Shown piece after piece: positions 43,246-51,947 of a DNA stretch of 64,000 nucleotides. Location of the stretch: contig CAZLMG010000011.1 of assembly GCA_964560765.1 (NCBI GenBank), positions 1-64,000 of the forward strand. Direction: 5' to 3'. Below the pieces are notes generated by a model, which had not been told where the DNA came from, did no database searches, and saw only the letters and a program-made list of their open reading frames with translations. Every line of letters starts with the position of its first letter. Within the stretch, counting starts at the first letter, position 1. The DNA is from CAZLMG01 sp964560765 (lineage in GTDB: Bacteria > Bdellovibrionota_B > Oligoflexia > Oligoflexales > CAZLMG01). Position numbers and translations under genes: made by a program.

Positions 43246-44541
43246 TTGAGGACCATACTTGGAATCTGTTCGGTGATAGACAGACTTGCCACTGCCGCGA
43301 GATTCACAAGGTCACGATTTGAGCTGGCCTTTGGCCTGCTTCTATTTGCCATTCCCATGGGGGCAGCCGGGCAGAACATCATTTTTTCGATTGTCCTCGT
43401 GATGGCCATATTTACGTTTGGGCTTGAGTCTTCGACGACAAGTTCCAGACAGCAACTCTTGCATCGAACTCGTCGCCGACTTCGACCCTATAGCGCTTAT
43501 TTCTTTCTGTACTTCATGTTTGTCGCTTGGACCATCGCTGCAACCCTGATTCAGGGTGAACCTCAAACAGATCATTGGTTGGGACACGCCTTGGGTCTTC
43601 TATCGCCACTTTTATTGCCGATTTCCCTCGCGGTGCTGGCGCACAACAGCTCGGAGGACCTATGGGCACGATTGCAAGCATGGGTGCAAGTTGTCGCCAT
43701 AGTCTTGGGGGTGGTGGCAATGTCGCAATGGATTTTTGGTTGGCAGTTCTTTGGTGGTAGGTTGCACTTTCGTGAGTATCGCGCCTATGGATTTCATTCT
43801 CACCCGCTGACATTTTCTTATGTGTTGCTGCTCATGGCGCCCCTTTTGGTGGGTTGGGCGCTGACCGACAGGCGGCCATTGTCAATTGCTGGAACCATGG
43901 GGGTAGCTGCTGGGATTCTTGCCGCGCTTTCACGCACTGTTCAAGCAGTGTTTGCGCTTGAGGTCGTTGCCATGTCTTGGCGTCGCACTCATGGCAGGGG
44001 ACGTCGGCGAATTCTGGTTGGAGCGGCAGTTGTCGGTTTAGTTTTATCGGTTTTTGAAAATCCCATACGGCGCAAGTTTATTGGTACGATTCATCGCACA
44101 CAGGACGTTCAGAGCGACTATCCAGACGATCGACTCGCTTTTTGGCATGCCCATTGGACACTGATTAGGCAGAGTCCATTCATCGGACATGGCCCCCATT
44201 ATTCCGAGACGCTGTTGCACCGGGCATATGCGGATATTGGACTTGGAGCATTTACTAAAAAGTATTCTGCCCACAACACGTTTCTGCAGGTTCTGACTGA
44301 ATTTGGCGCCATCGGTTTGCTCCTGTTCCTTGGTTTTTGGCTAGCATTGTTGATGGCAACGTTTCGCCAAGCTATGCAGAAGCCTTGGTTGGCAGGATTT
44401 TCGGTGGCCTGGTTAGGATTTCTGCTGGGATCTTTGACCCAAAACGCCTTTCAGGACAGTGAAGTTAGAGGGGCTTTTTCGGTGGTTCTTGCTTGGCTGA
44501 TCGTTTCAGGCGATCGAGCAGCCCCTTCAACCGCTGTTTAG
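43246..44541 (+). CDS. O-antigen ligase/polymerase-like membrane protein
   Basis: A 431-residue integral membrane protein with 10-12 hydrophobic segments. The Wzy_C/WaaL hallmark is seen late: FIGHGPHYSETLLHR followed by a glycine/charged loop, then SAHNTFLQVLTEFGAIGLLLFL (about 355-378), with the conserved His-Asn of the periplasmic loop. Members join O-antigen to lipid A-core or polymerise it. The start is uncertain: TTG 43246 lacks a Shine-Dalgarno, and GTG 43273 has only GGA upstream. Its 3' end overlaps the convergent helix-hairpin-helix gene by 77 nt. Confidence 0.75.
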   Translation: MRTILGICSVIDRLATAARFTRSRFELAFGLLLFAIPMGAAGQNIIFSIVLVMAIFTFGLESSTTSSRQQLLHRTRRRLRPYSAYFFLYFMFVAWTIAATLIQGEPQTDHWLGHALGLLSPLLLPISLAVLAHNSSEDLWARLQAWVQVVAIVLGVVAMSQWIFGWQFFGGRLHFREYRAYGFHSHPLTFSYVLLLMAPLLVGWALTDRRPLSIAGTMGVAAGILAALSRTVQAVFALEVVAMSWRRTHGRGRRRILVGAAVVGLVLSVFENPIRRKFIGTIHRTQDVQSDYPDDRLAFWHAHWTLIRQSPFIGHGPHYSETLLHRAYADIGLGAFTKKYSAHNTFLQVLTEFGAIGLLLFLGFWLALLMATFRQAMQKPWLAGFSVAWLGFLLGSLTQNAFQDSEVRGAFSVVLAWLIVSGDRAAPSTAV

Positions 44542-45421
44542 CATAGTATTGATCACACTCCCATTCTCGACCTCGAACAATCCTTAAGCCGCGATGCTTG
44601 CCGTACTGAGCCGTGATAACGGTCCATTGATGCCGATGTGGCTGCGACGCCGCATCATCAGCATAGATGACGACCCAGTCATGAGTCATCCCTAACTCAT
44701 TGGCGTGCGCCGTATTCGAAAAGAGTGCTGTGTAGTGCCGCTCGCCTCGCTCGGCATGCAGAATTGGCAGCCAAGCGGCGGCAGATGGATTGAAGCGTCG
44801 AGGAGCGATTCTTGGCAACTTTCCTGACTGAGCGCTTTGTCGATACTCTTGATCAACGTCAAGAAGCTCCGCGACGTCTGGCTCTCTCTGATGTGCGAGC
44901 ATGGCGTCGCCGTATTCAGCTTTCGGCGGCAATCGATGCTGCCGTGACTGCAGAAACTCGCTAATCGCACGAACTCGCTTAGCTCCGAGTCCGCGCATCG
45001 TAGAAATGCGGCCGGATTGTACTGCTTGTTGGAGGTCATCGAAGGATTCAATGCCCAATTCGTCGTGCAGTCGATGCGCCATATGGGAGCCGATTGTGGG
45101 GATGCCCTGCAGAAGCCACTCGCTGGAAGCTTCGCCCGTTAATTTGTTGAGTAGCGGGAGCTTGCCTGTACTGCCTATCACTTTAATGGCAGCGGCGATC
45201 GAGGCTCCGATTCCTGGCAGCTCTTCAAGGGCGGCTGGATTTTGGCCGGCGACAGCAGCGATAGAATCTCGGTGATTTTCAACGACATCTGCAGCATGCC
45301 GATAGGCCTGCACTCGATAGCGATTAGCGTTCTGAATTTCAAGATGGTCGGCGAGGTCGCGCAGTAACCTGGCAATGTATCCATTGGAAGGGCTAGTATC
45401 CTTGACCCTAGACTCGGTCAT
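44465..45421 (-). CDS. Stand-alone helix-hairpin-helix protein related to the PolX N-terminus
   Basis: A 318-residue cytoplasmic protein. Residues about 12-85 resemble the 8-kDa domain of family X DNA polymerases (ARLLRDLADHLEIQNANRYRVQAY in part; LEELPGIGASIAAAI), and about 90-165 a second HhH unit (LQGIPTIGSHMAHRLHDELG; MRGLGAKRVRAISEFL). The PolX palm with catalytic Asp residues and the PHP domain are absent. Instead there is a C-terminal domain with LPILHAERGERHYTALFSNTAHANELG (parts) and GREWECDQYY that I do not recognise. A DNA-binding or repair role is inferred. ATG 45421 overlaps the MFS stop by 4 nt (ATGA) with GAGG just upstream. Confidence 0.75.
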   Translation of the reverse strand: MTESRVKDTSPSNGYIARLLRDLADHLEIQNANRYRVQAYRHAADVVENHRDSIAAVAGQNPAALEELPGIGASIAAAIKVIGSTGKLPLLNKLTGEASSEWLLQGIPTIGSHMAHRLHDELGIESFDDLQQAVQSGRISTMRGLGAKRVRAISEFLQSRQHRLPPKAEYGDAMLAHQREPDVAELLDVDQEYRQSAQSGKLPRIAPRRFNPSAAAWLPILHAERGERHYTALFSNTAHANELGMTHDWVVIYADDAASQPHRHQWTVITAQYGKHRGLRIVRGREWECDQYYAKQRLKGLLDRLKRSAKQEPPKKPL

Positions 45422-46593
45422 CTGCCTCGCTCCGGTTTGCATCCTAACAAGGGAACCATGGTAGCGCCGATAGCCAGCAAGAAGAAAACACCAACTGTCG
45501 AAAGTGTCCAGCTATTCCCATTATGGTCGATGCTGTAGCCAATCAGCGGACCTATAATCGCAAATCCACCCCGAAAAAGCATGCTGACAAGTGAATTTGC
45601 CGTGGCGCGAAATTTTCCAGATATGTAGCGGTTGAACTCACCACGCAGTAGGACTTGATTCAAGCCCCGACTCACTTGAAACAAAAACCCGGCGGCGATC
45701 AAGCCCGGCCCTACCAAATGAGCGATGGCTAAGTAGCCGATCACTGGCAGCACGGCAATCATGGCGTAAGTGGCCCGTTGACCGATTGTATTTTGGATTT
45801 GGTATGCCATTTTGCCAACAACGCCAACGGTGAAATTGTAGGCAGCCCAAATGATACCAAAACTGCCCAGAGCGACCCCAGCATCTTGCCAAAGTTTCTG
45901 GTACACCCACACGGCAACAAATGTCGCCAGCCCCCAAACTACAATATTGATCGTTAGGAGATTCAGTCGGCGTGAGTTTCGAAAGAGGAGGCGGAAAATC
46001 TCATTCATATTTTCACGGTGAGTTGTCTTTTGGGCTGTTTCCCGGCTGGGTTCGCGCAGAGATAGGGCAAAGAGCAAGGGGATCCAAGCAACAACTGCCT
46101 GCGACCAGGCTGCGTGCCTTAACGATACGACGGCGATGAGCCCGCCGATGACCGACGCAACAGTTTCTCCTATGGTAGAGGCAAACTGCAGATTGCCAAG
46201 GGCCGGCGTAAAGTCCGGATTGGGAGTGGTTGAGTCTTCCGAGATTCGATCGCAAAGTAGCGACACATCAGTGCCTGACACTAGGCTCAGCGATAGAGCG
46301 AGCAAAATTTCGGCGATGGCAAGCGTCAGGAGCGATTCGGCCAGGGCCAATATCGTGAAGCCAATCCCGTTCATGATGGAACCGCAGATCAGAGTTCTGC
46401 GGCGACCCCATAAATCGCTCAGATAGCCAGAAGGCACTTCGAACAATACGACGGTTACGCCAAACAGGGCTTGCAATCCGTACACCTCGGACATCGAAAG
46501 GCCAATGTCTAGAAAGAAGGGTACGATGACCGGGATGAGAATCAGGGCCATGTAGGTAAAGCTGAAACCATAGATGCGCTGCAGCTGATTCAT
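45418..46593 (-). CDS. Major facilitator superfamily transporter
   Basis: A 391-residue inner-membrane protein with about 12 hydrophobic segments. The MFS motif A appears as GYLSDLWGRRRTLICG (about 55-70) between helices 2 and 3, and VLFEVPSGYLSD resembles drug/sugar efflux types. The central loop is near 185-205 (basic, EPSRETAQKTTHREN). The substrate is not predictable. The HhH protein gene downstream overlaps it by 4 nt. The start ATG 46593 has only a poorly spaced AAGG. Confidence 0.85.
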   Translation of the reverse strand: MNQLQRIYGFSFTYMALILIPVIVPFFLDIGLSMSEVYGLQALFGVTVVLFEVPSGYLSDLWGRRRTLICGSIMNGIGFTILALAESLLTLAIAEILLALSLSLVSGTDVSLLCDRISEDSTTPNPDFTPALGNLQFASTIGETVASVIGGLIAVVSLRHAAWSQAVVAWIPLLFALSLREPSRETAQKTTHRENMNEIFRLLFRNSRRLNLLTINIVVWGLATFVAVWVYQKLWQDAGVALGSFGIIWAAYNFTVGVVGKMAYQIQNTIGQRATYAMIAVLPVIGYLAIAHLVGPGLIAAGFLFQVSRGLNQVLLRGEFNRYISGKFRATANSLVSMLFRGGFAIIGPLIGYSIDHNGNSWTLSTVGVFFLLAIGATMVPLLGCKPERGR

Positions 46594-46666
46594 GCCTTAA
46601 TCGCCGCCAAGGCAATCATGCGAAAAGATTTAGAAATGCCAGACATCAAGGTTGGTGACCCCGATA

Positions 46667-46676
46667 GGGGGGGGGG
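46667..46676. repeat. Homopolymeric G tract (10 G)
   Basis: Ten consecutive G on the plus strand, directly downstream of the tRNA-His 3' end on the minus strand and 74 nt upstream of the MFS start. Such tracts are prone to slippage. It is not inside a gene. Confidence 0.85.
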
Positions 46677-46677
46677 A

Positions 46678-46754
46678 TGGGGTGGCATATGGGATTTGAA
46701 CCCACGTATGCCGGAATCACAATCCGGTGCGTTAACCGCTTCGCCAATGCCACC
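46678..46754 (-). tRNA. tRNA-His (GTG)
   Basis: On the minus strand an acceptor stem GTGGCAT/ATGCCAC, an anticodon stem CCGGA/TCCGG around the loop TTGTGAT (anticodon GTG), and a T arm GTGGG-TTCAAAT-CCCAT are all intact. The extra G at position -1 (46754) faces C73, the identity pair special to tRNA-His, and CCA is encoded (46680-46678). Confidence 0.96.
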
Positions 46755-46766
46755 ACAAGAGGGCCC

Positions 46767-46794
46767 ATCTTACCTAGATTTCTTCTCCTGTCAA
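46767..46794 (-). promoter_or_regulatory. Promoter of tRNA-His
   Basis: On the minus strand a consensus -35 TTGACA (46789-46794) and a -10-like TAAGAT (46767-46772) are separated by 16 nt, placing transcription start about 6 nt before the mature tRNA end. The about 100 nt between here and the large exported-protein gene hold no other recognisable element. Confidence 0.7.
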
Positions 46795-46901
46795 TTGTTC
46801 GCCGCTATGGCCCGGCTGCTTCGAGGGTTGTGCCGCCTCCCTGGGTGACTCAAAAATATCAGTAATATCGAATGTATGACACGTATTACGCGTAGCGCGG
46901 A

Positions 46902-49685
46902 TCAGGGAGGGGTTAGCTGTCCTTGCTCAAAACGAAAACGGAGGGCCTTTTCGTCAGACCAGCGCTGGCCGTCTTCGGATATGGCTAGGCTCACTTCGAA
47001 CTCACCGCCAAAGAGGATGGCTTGATCAAAGAGAACTCCTCGCAATGGGCTAAGTGGGCCGGTTAGCCAGAACTCATAGTTTTGACTCGTTATCTCCGTC
47101 GTCGCCGCAGCGTCAAGCGCGGACTCGAGGGGGCTTACCGTGATCACTTGCTCCGCTAGATTGAACTTCCCGAGCTGCAATCTTCCCCCCTGATCGAACT
47201 TCACGTAAACCCTGATGCTCGCCCCTGGTGTTACATTTTGTGCCTGCATGCGCACGAAAACATGACGCGTCAGAATCGCTTGAGCGCTGGCGTCATCGTC
47301 GTCAGCCTGGGCAGAAGTCAGTTCCTCGACCAGCGCTTCGGGGATTTCCTTTGCTCCGACACTGATGCGTTTCGCGATCGGACGACTACGACGTTCTCGA
47401 ACGGCGGTCGGAATAAATGCGAGTAACTTTTCTTTGGCTATGCGTTGGCGTTCGGGTGGCAGCCAAGAGGCGCTGGACTGAAACACTTTCCCGTCTAGTG
47501 AATCAAACTTCTCTTTGACTTCGGCAGTGCCAGACCCTCTGGCGCGGGTTACGAACGAGACGCTTCGGGGCACCTGCGCGAGTTGACTTAATCCTAATAG
47601 GGCACGTGTCACCTTATCTGGGTAGTCAGAAGCAAATAGTTCATAGAAGGCATTTACTTTTTTTAGAGGCTCGTGGGTACCCCGTATAGTCCGCAACGCT
47701 GCAATGCTGCGCTCGACCTCCCGAAAAAAGTCAGCGTCTTGGTTGTAGAATCCAAGTAGTCGCATGGGGTAAAAGACAGTGCGGTTCAGCCAGCGAGTAA
47801 AGAAGCTGACCTCGTCCCGAAAAGCTTTGCGGCTCCAGTCGTTAGCTGATCGGCCAAAGGCTTCGGCGAATTGGCCCCACATACGGTTTTCGCTCTGACG
47901 AACGATATGGTTCAATTGTTCATAGGAGACCCGCGCGGCAGCGGTCGCGCTGAGCCTCCCGAGGAAAGTTGGGGGTGTGTGCGGCACCAAGCGATCAGTC
48001 GTGGCATCGTTCAGTGCAAGCGCGTTCCTTCTGGTAGCAACCCGCCTGGCATCGCGCATTGGAATTTTTGGTACCTTGTCGAGAGGCAGGCGGGTGAATC
48101 GTCGAAGGGACTGAACATAGGAGTCGTATTCTTCCGCATCTGTGTACCTATCTTGCAAGCGCATGGCTAACGTCAAAGAGACAGGATCCGACTCTGAAGC
48201 AGAAAAAACATAAGTGTATTCTTCGGGATGGGTTCCTGGCCGAGGTATGACTCGATTGACACGTAACTCGGCAATGCTCTCGGTGGCGATTCGCTCGGAG
48301 CCGAGCAAGGCGTCCCAGCTCTCTAGCTCCTGCTCTTGACGCGCCTCTAAGACGTAAAGTCGGCCTCGCTCATCGACGATCTCCAGCTCTGCGGCTGTGC
48401 GATTGTTAAGGCGGCTGTATCGCGTCAGCAGCAAGTTTTGAGTATTATTCACCGATCCCTGGTCGCCTGTTTCATTGCGCGTGAAGTGATACCAAACGCC
48501 CGATTCTTCATCTTTTTCCTTTTTGTCCAAGTATCGCCGATGTGCTGTTACGAAGTCGCCGGCGACGGCTCGCTCATAGGCCTCGATGGCGGCTGGGTTT
48601 CGTAAGTCAAACTCATACAGCATGTCGAATTGCATGAACTTAGCTTTCGACATTTCCAGACTCACCGGAAAAAGAGGCAACTGGACGCCGCTCCACCATG
48701 GACTGATTTGGTTAAGTATACTGACCTTGCTGCCGATTTCTGTCGAGAACGCCATGCCCAGCTTTCGTGACCGACTGAGTCCTACCCAAGCGATGTTCTC
48801 TGACCTGCGAAGTACGTTGATGCGGTGTTCTCCAGTTAGAAAGATGCTCAACGGGAAGGTGAATTTCAGGCTCTCAATTCTGCTTAGTGCCTTTTCTACT
48901 TGGTCGCCAAACATAGCGGCGATGTCAAACGGCAGTCGCAGACCACTATTCATGGCATAGCTCACGATACTGCCAATCGCCATGTGCCGAAAGCTTTCGG
49001 CATGAGATGGAAAGATGAAGGGGGTTCCTAGTTGTTGAATTGGATCGTAAAGTTCATTAGCGTTAAACGATGGAGGCAGAACTCGACTCAAGATCGGCAG
49101 GAGTCCGAACCAGTTATTCAATGTTCTGCGGTACCACGGTAACTCACTCTGCTCTGCAAGTCGGATAGCATCGGAGCGAAGGTATATATGATAAATGTTG
49201 GCATTTGCCGAAATATTCAAGTTGAGGCTCAGGCCTTGGATTTCTGCAAGCTGCCGACGATATTCCGGCCCCATGCGAAAGCGATCTACGACAACGTAGT
49301 GACCTGAAGTCGTGTTAAACAGATCGCGTTTCAATCCGGTTACCATATCGGCGCTCGCCGTTACTTCTTTGCTGATGTCGTTGTCGAGAAGCGAGTAGAA
49401 AACAACTTCCATGATGGATTCGATGGAACGATTGAGTGCATCAGATCCCGATTCCAAGCCTGAAGCCAAGACGGGATTGCGAAAAAGTCGCTCGATACCC
49501 GATTCATATCCCAGCTCATCACGGGCATCTTCCTGTGCATCATATTGATAGCGAATGACATTCTTTTCAGGTGGAGGCTCAGGCGCTGGCGTATCGGGAT
49601 CGGCGGCTCGAGCGGTCACGCCCCAAAACAAGAAAATAGATAGTAAGGCAGAGGCGTCGCGGCGGCATGTGCAAAGCTTTCTCAT
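46902..49685 (-). CDS. Very large exported protein of unknown function
   Basis: A 927-residue protein with a signal peptide (basic MRKLCTCRR, hydrophobic core about 12-24, likely cleavage after TARA) and a Pro-rich linker (PDTPAPEPPP). I recognise no domain. It is rich in charged and aromatic residues, with alternating helical and strand-like segments, no repeats and no obvious membrane helix apart from the signal; it is probably periplasmic or surface located. An acidic patch (QADDDDASAQ) lies near 800, and a beta-rich C-terminal 110 residues look like a separate domain. ATG 49685 overlaps the stop of the upstream beta-barrel gene by 4 nt, so the pair is translationally coupled and probably acts together. 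Confidence 0.72.
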   Translation of the reverse strand: MRKLCTCRRDASALLSIFLFWGVTARAADPDTPAPEPPPEKNVIRYQYDAQEDARDELGYESGIERLFRNPVLASGLESGSDALNRSIESIMEVVFYSLLDNDISKEVTASADMVTGLKRDLFNTTSGHYVVVDRFRMGPEYRRQLAEIQGLSLNLNISANANIYHIYLRSDAIRLAEQSELPWYRRTLNNWFGLLPILSRVLPPSFNANELYDPIQQLGTPFIFPSHAESFRHMAIGSIVSYAMNSGLRLPFDIAAMFGDQVEKALSRIESLKFTFPLSIFLTGEHRINVLRRSENIAWVGLSRSRKLGMAFSTEIGSKVSILNQISPWWSGVQLPLFPVSLEMSKAKFMQFDMLYEFDLRNPAAIEAYERAVAGDFVTAHRRYLDKKEKDEESGVWYHFTRNETGDQGSVNNTQNLLLTRYSRLNNRTAAELEIVDERGRLYVLEARQEQELESWDALLGSERIATESIAELRVNRVIPRPGTHPEEYTYVFSASESDPVSLTLAMRLQDRYTDAEEYDSYVQSLRRFTRLPLDKVPKIPMRDARRVATRRNALALNDATTDRLVPHTPPTFLGRLSATAAARVSYEQLNHIVRQSENRMWGQFAEAFGRSANDWSRKAFRDEVSFFTRWLNRTVFYPMRLLGFYNQDADFFREVERSIAALRTIRGTHEPLKKVNAFYELFASDYPDKVTRALLGLSQLAQVPRSVSFVTRARGSGTAEVKEKFDSLDGKVFQSSASWLPPERQRIAKEKLLAFIPTAVRERRSRPIAKRISVGAKEIPEALVEELTSAQADDDDASAQAILTRHVFVRMQAQNVTPGASIRVYVKFDQGGRLQLGKFNLAEQVITVSPLESALDAAATTEITSQNYEFWLTGPLSPLRGVLFDQAILFGGEFEVSLAISEDGQRWSDEKALRFRFEQGQLTPP

Positions 49686-50773
49686 ATGGAAACCTGAACG
49701 CCAGATGTGAGAAACCAATAGCTGCGATCCTCTTTCCGGCCGCGAATATAGTAGGAAGCGGCCAATCGAAATAATCCATAGTCTGGCATCTTGAAGTCGT
49801 ACCCAAGGGTGGTCAGTCGATAGCGCTTACGGTCATCCTCATATTCAAAGAGCCAGCGAGTCTCGCGACGGAAGGCGCCGGCAAAGCTCAGTCGAAAGAG
49901 TTGCTGCATAGATAAATCGCTGCCGTAAATGCTTGATCTCATTCGTTGCCATTCCAGGACCGTGTGGTGTCCCTTGGCGTCAAGGTTAGTAAAGGCCGCG
50001 CCGAAGCGCCGTTCCCCAGTCTTATCGGCATACCAAAAGGCTGACAGTCGCGATCCCTCCAGTGCGGAGAAGTCGTGGTGTAAGCGCAGGCTAAGGGCTT
50101 CGTTGCCAAATGGGTCAGCACCGGGATTGACAAGCCCGTGTTCGACAATGGCTTGATCCTCTTTGCTGGTGGGCGTCCCTAAAATTCGCTCTGAGCCATA
50201 TCCTAAATCCAGTTGCGTGCTGACCATGTTGTCGATCGTTGCGCGCGTCACGAATCGAGGAAACCGCCAAAAACGCTGAGTCTTGATGTGCTCGCCGTAC
50301 AACTCCATGAGCGGATTGAAATCAATGCCGTAAGGCATATCCAATTGCCCGAAGGCCAGCCGCCAGGGGTGATGCGCTGGGTTACCTAGTTGTAGATAGG
50401 CGCTGCGAACAGTCTGATCGTTGCGAAGGAGAGCGACGCTTGAGCCGCCAAATGGTGCGACGCGAAGGTTATCTCCCGCCAAGTGTAAGCCAATCCATGA
50501 TTGAGGATGCAACCCCAAATATCCTGTGACGAAAGTCAGTGCTAAATTATCGGTCCTTCCCGGTTGCTTTAGTGCAATTTGACCGGCGCCGCGCAATTGA
50601 AGGCAAACAGCGGGGTAAGCCTGCTCAGGCTCATCAATGCCAGCGGCGCAGTCATTCCAGCGAATGTGACCATTCACAAGAGAAGTTAATGGCTGAGCAG
50701 AATAGGCGCGGGAGCCGAAGAGGGCCGCGATGACGATGAGATATCGATGCGCTGAAAAAAGCATATCGGCCAC
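49682..50773 (-). CDS. Predicted outer-membrane beta-barrel protein
   Basis: A 363-residue exported protein: signal peptide with a hydrophobic core (about 10-20) and a likely cleavage after SRAYSA, then a sequence of alternating hydrophobic and polar residues with short turns, e.g. LALTFVTGYLGLHPQSWIG, RLAFGQLDMPYGIDFNP, RLAASYYIRGRKEDRSYWFL, ending in the hydrophobic strand GVQVSI. This pattern is typical of outer-membrane barrels of 12-16 strands, though the terminal residue is Ile rather than Phe. No family is recognised. The start may be GTG 50773 or ATG 50764; neither has a clear Shine-Dalgarno. It is coupled to the large exported protein gene and lies 64 nt after the HD-GYP gene. Confidence 0.65.
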   Translation of the reverse strand: MADMLFSAHRYLIVIAALFGSRAYSAQPLTSLVNGHIRWNDCAAGIDEPEQAYPAVCLQLRGAGQIALKQPGRTDNLALTFVTGYLGLHPQSWIGLHLAGDNLRVAPFGGSSVALLRNDQTVRSAYLQLGNPAHHPWRLAFGQLDMPYGIDFNPLMELYGEHIKTQRFWRFPRFVTRATIDNMVSTQLDLGYGSERILGTPTSKEDQAIVEHGLVNPGADPFGNEALSLRLHHDFSALEGSRLSAFWYADKTGERRFGAAFTNLDAKGHHTVLEWQRMRSSIYGSDLSMQQLFRLSFAGAFRRETRWLFEYEDDRKRYRLTTLGYDFKMPDYGLFRLAASYYIRGRKEDRSYWFLTSGVQVSI

Positions 50774-50837
50774 AAGTATGAATGATCACTTGAGGCGATT
50801 CTAGAATGTTCAGGCACTTAGGGAAAGCCATAATCAA

Positions 50838-51821
50838 CTAAGCGGCGATCTTCGACTTTTCATCCTTGGCTAAGCAGGAAATCAGTGCACGAAAGGGCTC
50901 GTTGGCGAGCTTACTTCCAACCATGTTGTGCCGGATGAAGTCCAGAGCTTCAAAGCGACTACGCTTGTTCTGATAAGATCTTGAAGAGGTTAGGGCGTCA
51001 AAGACGTCTGCGACCGTCGCGATCTGCACTTCTAGCATGAGGCTATTGGCATCCAGAGCATCGGGATAGCCGCTGCCATCAAGCTTTTCGTGATGATGCA
51101 GAATGATCTCGCGGGGCGTATGGCTCAGAATCGTGTCTGCGATCGCACTGATACCTTCAGCTGGGTGCCGACGCATCAAGTCCCATTCCTTGGCCGTCAG
51201 TGCGCCGGTCTTATTGATGACATCAATGGGCACTGTTTTCTTGCCTATGTCGTGGAAGATGCCGCCAAGGGTAATATCTCGGAGCATGGTTTCATCTGTG
51301 AGTCCCATTTCAACACAAATTGCGGTCGTATAAGCAGCAACGCGAACGCTGTGGTAATAGGTGTAGTAGTCATGATCAGCAAGACCGCCTAGCGCTTGGA
51401 CGCACGAGGTGTCTTCAGCAACACAGGCGCTGATTGACTCAGCGACTTGCTTGGCCTTCTCCACGGCCCCTAATGTAACTCCGGACTCATGCAGACACTG
51501 AACAAGAACAACCCCAACCTGCTCGAGTGATTGAATTCGCTCGTGTGGCGCTAGCGACTTCTCGATCAGCGGAATTTTAGAGACCTGCTCGTAAACGGTA
51601 ACTTTGTGCTCGTCCTGTGGGCGAATCAAAAAATGGGTGAACCCGCTGGAAAGGAGATGCGTCAATTCCCGCCGGGTCCAGTGATATCCCTCTGGTCCGT
51701 AAAGCACGAGGTGCTTGCTAACATCGATGAATAGATCAAAGTCAGTAACCGAGTTATCGACAATCCGATCGACAGGAAACATCTTGAATTCAGTTGGTTG
51801 GGACTGCGTCGTGAGGGTCAT
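50838..51821 (-). CDS. HD-GYP domain protein, predicted cyclic di-GMP phosphodiesterase
   Basis: A 327-residue cytoplasmic protein. An unrecognised N-terminal domain (about 10-100) precedes the HD-GYP domain (about 140-320), with the metal-binding His-Asp in FHDIGKKTVP (about 190-191), later His residues in ILHHHEKLDGSGYP that include the GYP triad (about 251-253), and VADVFDALTSSRSY. Active members hydrolyse cyclic di-GMP; all visible key residues are kept. Cyclic di-GMP commonly controls pili and surface behaviour. GGAGG lies 7 nt before ATG 51821 (an ATG at 51824 is closer). The approximately 120-nt upstream leader has two hairpins (GCAGC/GCTGC, GGTGCT/AGCACC). Confidence 0.92.
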   Translation of the reverse strand: MTLTTQSQPTEFKMFPVDRIVDNSVTDFDLFIDVSKHLVLYGPEGYHWTRRELTHLLSSGFTHFLIRPQDEHKVTVYEQVSKIPLIEKSLAPHERIQSLEQVGVVLVQCLHESGVTLGAVEKAKQVAESISACVAEDTSCVQALGGLADHDYYTYYHSVRVAAYTTAICVEMGLTDETMLRDITLGGIFHDIGKKTVPIDVINKTGALTAKEWDLMRRHPAEGISAIADTILSHTPREIILHHHEKLDGSGYPDALDANSLMLEVQIATVADVFDALTSSRSYQNKRSRFEALDFIRHNMVGSKLANEPFRALISCLAKDEKSKIAA

Positions 51822-51947
51822 CATCGTTCCTCCAAAGTGGGTGCTAAAGTCTTGGCTTCAGCACCTTCTAAGCCTCTCGGCAGCAAATCGCTGCGCCTTA
51901 AGAGGTCTTTGGAGTCATCGGAATGAAAGATAAAATATGATTACATA

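Noticed and set aside
51825..51947. A cyclic di-GMP riboswitch in the hairpin-rich leader of the HD-GYP gene
   Set aside because: The region has simple hairpins but lacks the conserved core sequences expected of a GEMM-type riboswitch.
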